In this document: piece by piece, positions 6,941 through 7,985 of the stretch
Layout: every line of letters begins with the position of its first letter
Position numbering within the stretch: the first letter of the stretch is position 1
Assembly: GCA_021780275.1 (NCBI GenBank)
Contig: JAJXZC010000249.1
Coordinates: forward strand, 1-7,985
Length of the DNA: 7,985 nt
Source: Pseudomonadota bacterium
Lineage (GTDB): Bacteria; Pseudomonadota; Alphaproteobacteria; Parvibaculales; Parvibaculaceae
Direction of reading: 5' to 3'
The notes under the pieces: model-generated
Database searches by the model: none
The model's input: the letters and a program-made list of their open reading frames with translations, nothing else
What the model was told of the DNA's origin: nothing
Program-made: the position numbers and the translations under genes

Positions 6941-6969
6941 TGCCGGACGAACCGATCCTAGGTCCGGCA
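6941..6969. promoter_or_regulatory. Perfect 8-base inverted repeat between the small-protein gene and xthA
   Basis: TGCCGGAC (6941-6948) and GTCCGGCA (6962-6969) are exact complements separated by 13 bases, so their centres are 21 bases, about two helical turns, apart. They lie in the 110-base region between two divergent genes. The left arm can alternatively pair with the imperfect copy GCCGGGCAT at 6926-6934. A dimeric repressor operator or an RNA hairpin are both possible; no known consensus was recognised. Confidence 0.35.
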
Positions 6970-7014
6970 CGTTAACGAGATGCCAGCGACATCAAGGCGG
7001 CCGCAGGGTTTTTC

Positions 7015-7797
7015 ATGAAAGTTTCGTCATTCAACGTCAATTCGCTGAAGGCCCGCCTCGGCAATCTGAAGGACTGGCTGAAGGAAGCCGGCCCCGATGT
7101 CGTCTGTCTTCAAGAGACAAAATGCACCGACGACACCTTTCCTCGCGGCGAGATCGAAGACCTCGGCTACAACGTCGTCTTCCACGGGCAGAAGACCTAT
7201 AACGGCGTCGCCATTCTCTCGAAACATCCCATCGACGAGGCGATCCCGGGCTTGCCCGGCGACGACGGCGATGACCATGCGCGTTATCTCGAAGCAGTGA
7301 TCTCCATCGATGGCGGCGCGTTGCGCATGGCCTCGATCTATCTGCCGAACGGCAATCCGATCGGCACCGAGAAATTTGCCTACAAGCTCGCCTGGATGGA
7401 CCGGCTGATCGCCCATGCGACGGAACTTCTGAAATACGAGGAACCGCTCATCCTTGCCGGCGATTACAACGTCATCCCGATGCCGGAGGATTGCTTCGAT
7501 CCGAAGGCATGGGAAGGCGACGCGCTTTTCCAGCCGGAGTCGCGGGCGAAGTTCCGTGAACTGCTCAATCTCGGCCTGACGGACGCCTTCCGCGCCTGCC
7601 ACACAGAGCCGCACCGCTACACCTTCTGGGACTATCAGGCGGGCTGCTGGCCGAAGGACAAGGGCATTCGCATCGACCATCTGCTGCTCTCGCCGCAGGC
7701 GGCGGACAGGCTCAAGGCCTGCGACATCGACAAGGAGCCGCGCGGCCGGGAGAGGCCCTCCGACCACACGCCGATCTGGGCGGAGTTCGATTTTTGA
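7015..7797 (+). CDS. xthA: Exodeoxyribonuclease III (AP endonuclease)
   Basis: The 260-residue protein belongs to the exonuclease III family of the endonuclease/exonuclease/phosphatase superfamily. It cuts DNA 5' of abasic sites in base-excision repair and has 3'-5' exonuclease and 3'-phosphatase activity. The active-site residues known from the E. coli enzyme can be placed: N7 (SFNVNSLKAR), E34 (CLQETK), Y109 (SIYLPNG), D150 and N152 (LAGDYNV), D221 (IRIDHLL), and D250-H251 (RPSDHTPIW). All are present, so it should be active with Mg2+. The length is standard. The ATG at 7015 is preceded by CAGGG with a 6-base spacer. It converges with the MlrC-like gene, leaving only four bases between stops, and a terminator-like hairpin lies just beyond. 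Confidence 0.96.
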   Translation: MKVSSFNVNSLKARLGNLKDWLKEAGPDVVCLQETKCTDDTFPRGEIEDLGYNVVFHGQKTYNGVAILSKHPIDEAIPGLPGDDGDDHARYLEAVISIDGGALRMASIYLPNGNPIGTEKFAYKLAWMDRLIAHATELLKYEEPLILAGDYNVIPMPEDCFDPKAWEGDALFQPESRAKFRELLNLGLTDAFRACHTEPHRYTFWDYQAGCWPKDKGIRIDHLLLSPQAADRLKACDIDKEPRGRERPSDHTPIWAEFDF

Positions 7798-7801
7798 GGC
7801 G

Positions 7802-7985
7802 TCAGCCCGCGTAAGGCGTGCCGAGCGGCATCACGCGCACGCCTTTTCGCAGATGCTTGTAATGCAGCTTCGAGAGATCGGCGGTGTTGGGGCCGGGGCT
7901 TTCGACCACCAGCACCTCTCGGGCAAGCGGCCCGAAATCGGCGCGGAAATGCACCGAGCTTTTGACGACAAGGATGGAGAGCTTC
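7802..7985 (-). CDS. M81 family metallopeptidase / MlrC-like protein, C-terminal 60 codons (partial)
   Basis: The frame enters from the right edge and ends with TGA at 7802-7804. The visible residues include LSILVVKSSVHFRADFGPLA, then VLVVESPGPNTADLSKL and HYKHLRKGVRVMPLG. This matches what I know of the C-terminal domain of MlrC-type proteins (KSS-HFRA-F and a PGP...D motif), named after a microcystin-degrading enzyme but mostly of unknown substrate. The N-terminal metal-binding domain is outside the window, so activity cannot be judged. The gene converges with xthA. Confidence 0.72.
   Translation of the reverse strand, partial: KLSILVVKSSVHFRADFGPLAREVLVVESPGPNTADLSKLHYKHLRKGVRVMPLGTPYAG
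7813..7847 (+). terminator. Probable xthA terminator embedded in the opposing gene
   Basis: AAGGCGTGC (7813-7821) and GCACGCCTT (7837-7845) form a perfect 9-pair stem with a 15-base loop, followed by two further T residues, so the 3' side ends in TTTT. It begins 16 bases after the xthA stop and lies within the last codons of the convergent MlrC-like gene. The T tract is short and the loop long, so strength is uncertain. Confidence 0.5.

Noticed and set aside
6621..6961. Overlapping short frames on both strands around the 59-residue protein
   Set aside because: They are Arg- or Pro-rich, lack ribosome binding sites, and run through the terminator-like hairpin; the 59-residue frame explains the region better.
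7027..7767. Minus-strand open frame of 246 codons opposite xthA
   Set aside because: XthA has all active-site residues, and the antisense frame shows no domain or ribosome binding site.
1..7985. Mobile element, CRISPR array, tRNA or defence island
   Set aside because: There are no transposase or integrase genes, no regularly spaced repeats, no cloverleaf-like sequences noticed, and most of the window is standard housekeeping genes.

Overview
The window is GC-rich, tightly packed chromosomal DNA from an alphaproteobacterium, probably in the Hyphomicrobiales/Parvibaculum neighbourhood. This rests mainly on gene order. The minus-strand run dgt - argS - SPOR-domain protein - nagZ - scpA, with an A-type Fe-S carrier gene (erpA) divergent from dgt, is a housekeeping arrangement typical of that class. 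The protein sequences agree. The genus is an inference from pattern memory and no search was run.

Layout: positions 1-99 hold the first codons of scpA on the minus strand. Positions 232-3859 are a three-gene minus-strand operon, argS then SPOR protein then nagZ, in which both junctions are one-base TGATG stop/start overlaps. Positions 3860-4469 separate argS from dgt and carry one plus-strand gene for a small Cys/His-rich, membrane-associated protein (DUF2946-like) with its own intrinsic terminator. dgt (4470-5660, minus, TTG start) and erpA (5805-6167, plus) diverge from a 144-base AT-richer region.

The right part is less conserved. It has a three-helix membrane protein of unknown function (6180-6566, minus, GTG start, strong ribosome binding site). 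Next to it is a previously easy-to-miss 59-residue acidic small protein (6725-6904, minus) with a very good ribosome binding site. This is followed by xthA (exonuclease III, 7015-7797, plus) and the last 60 codons of a minus-strand M81/MlrC-type protein (7802-7985).

Functionally the left part combines translation (ArgS), cell-envelope work (SPOR protein, NagZ) and chromosome segregation (ScpA). dgt/erpA add nucleotide-pool control and Fe-S cluster delivery, and XthA adds base-excision repair. I see no mobile element, CRISPR array, phage gene, tRNA or rRNA, and no clear defence system. The most interesting items are small: the 59-residue protein and its overlapping hairpins, the Cys/His-rich gene inserted between dgt and argS, the orphan membrane protein, and a few inverted repeats in the divergent intergenic regions. 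I do not see convincing evidence of an exciting large new system here.
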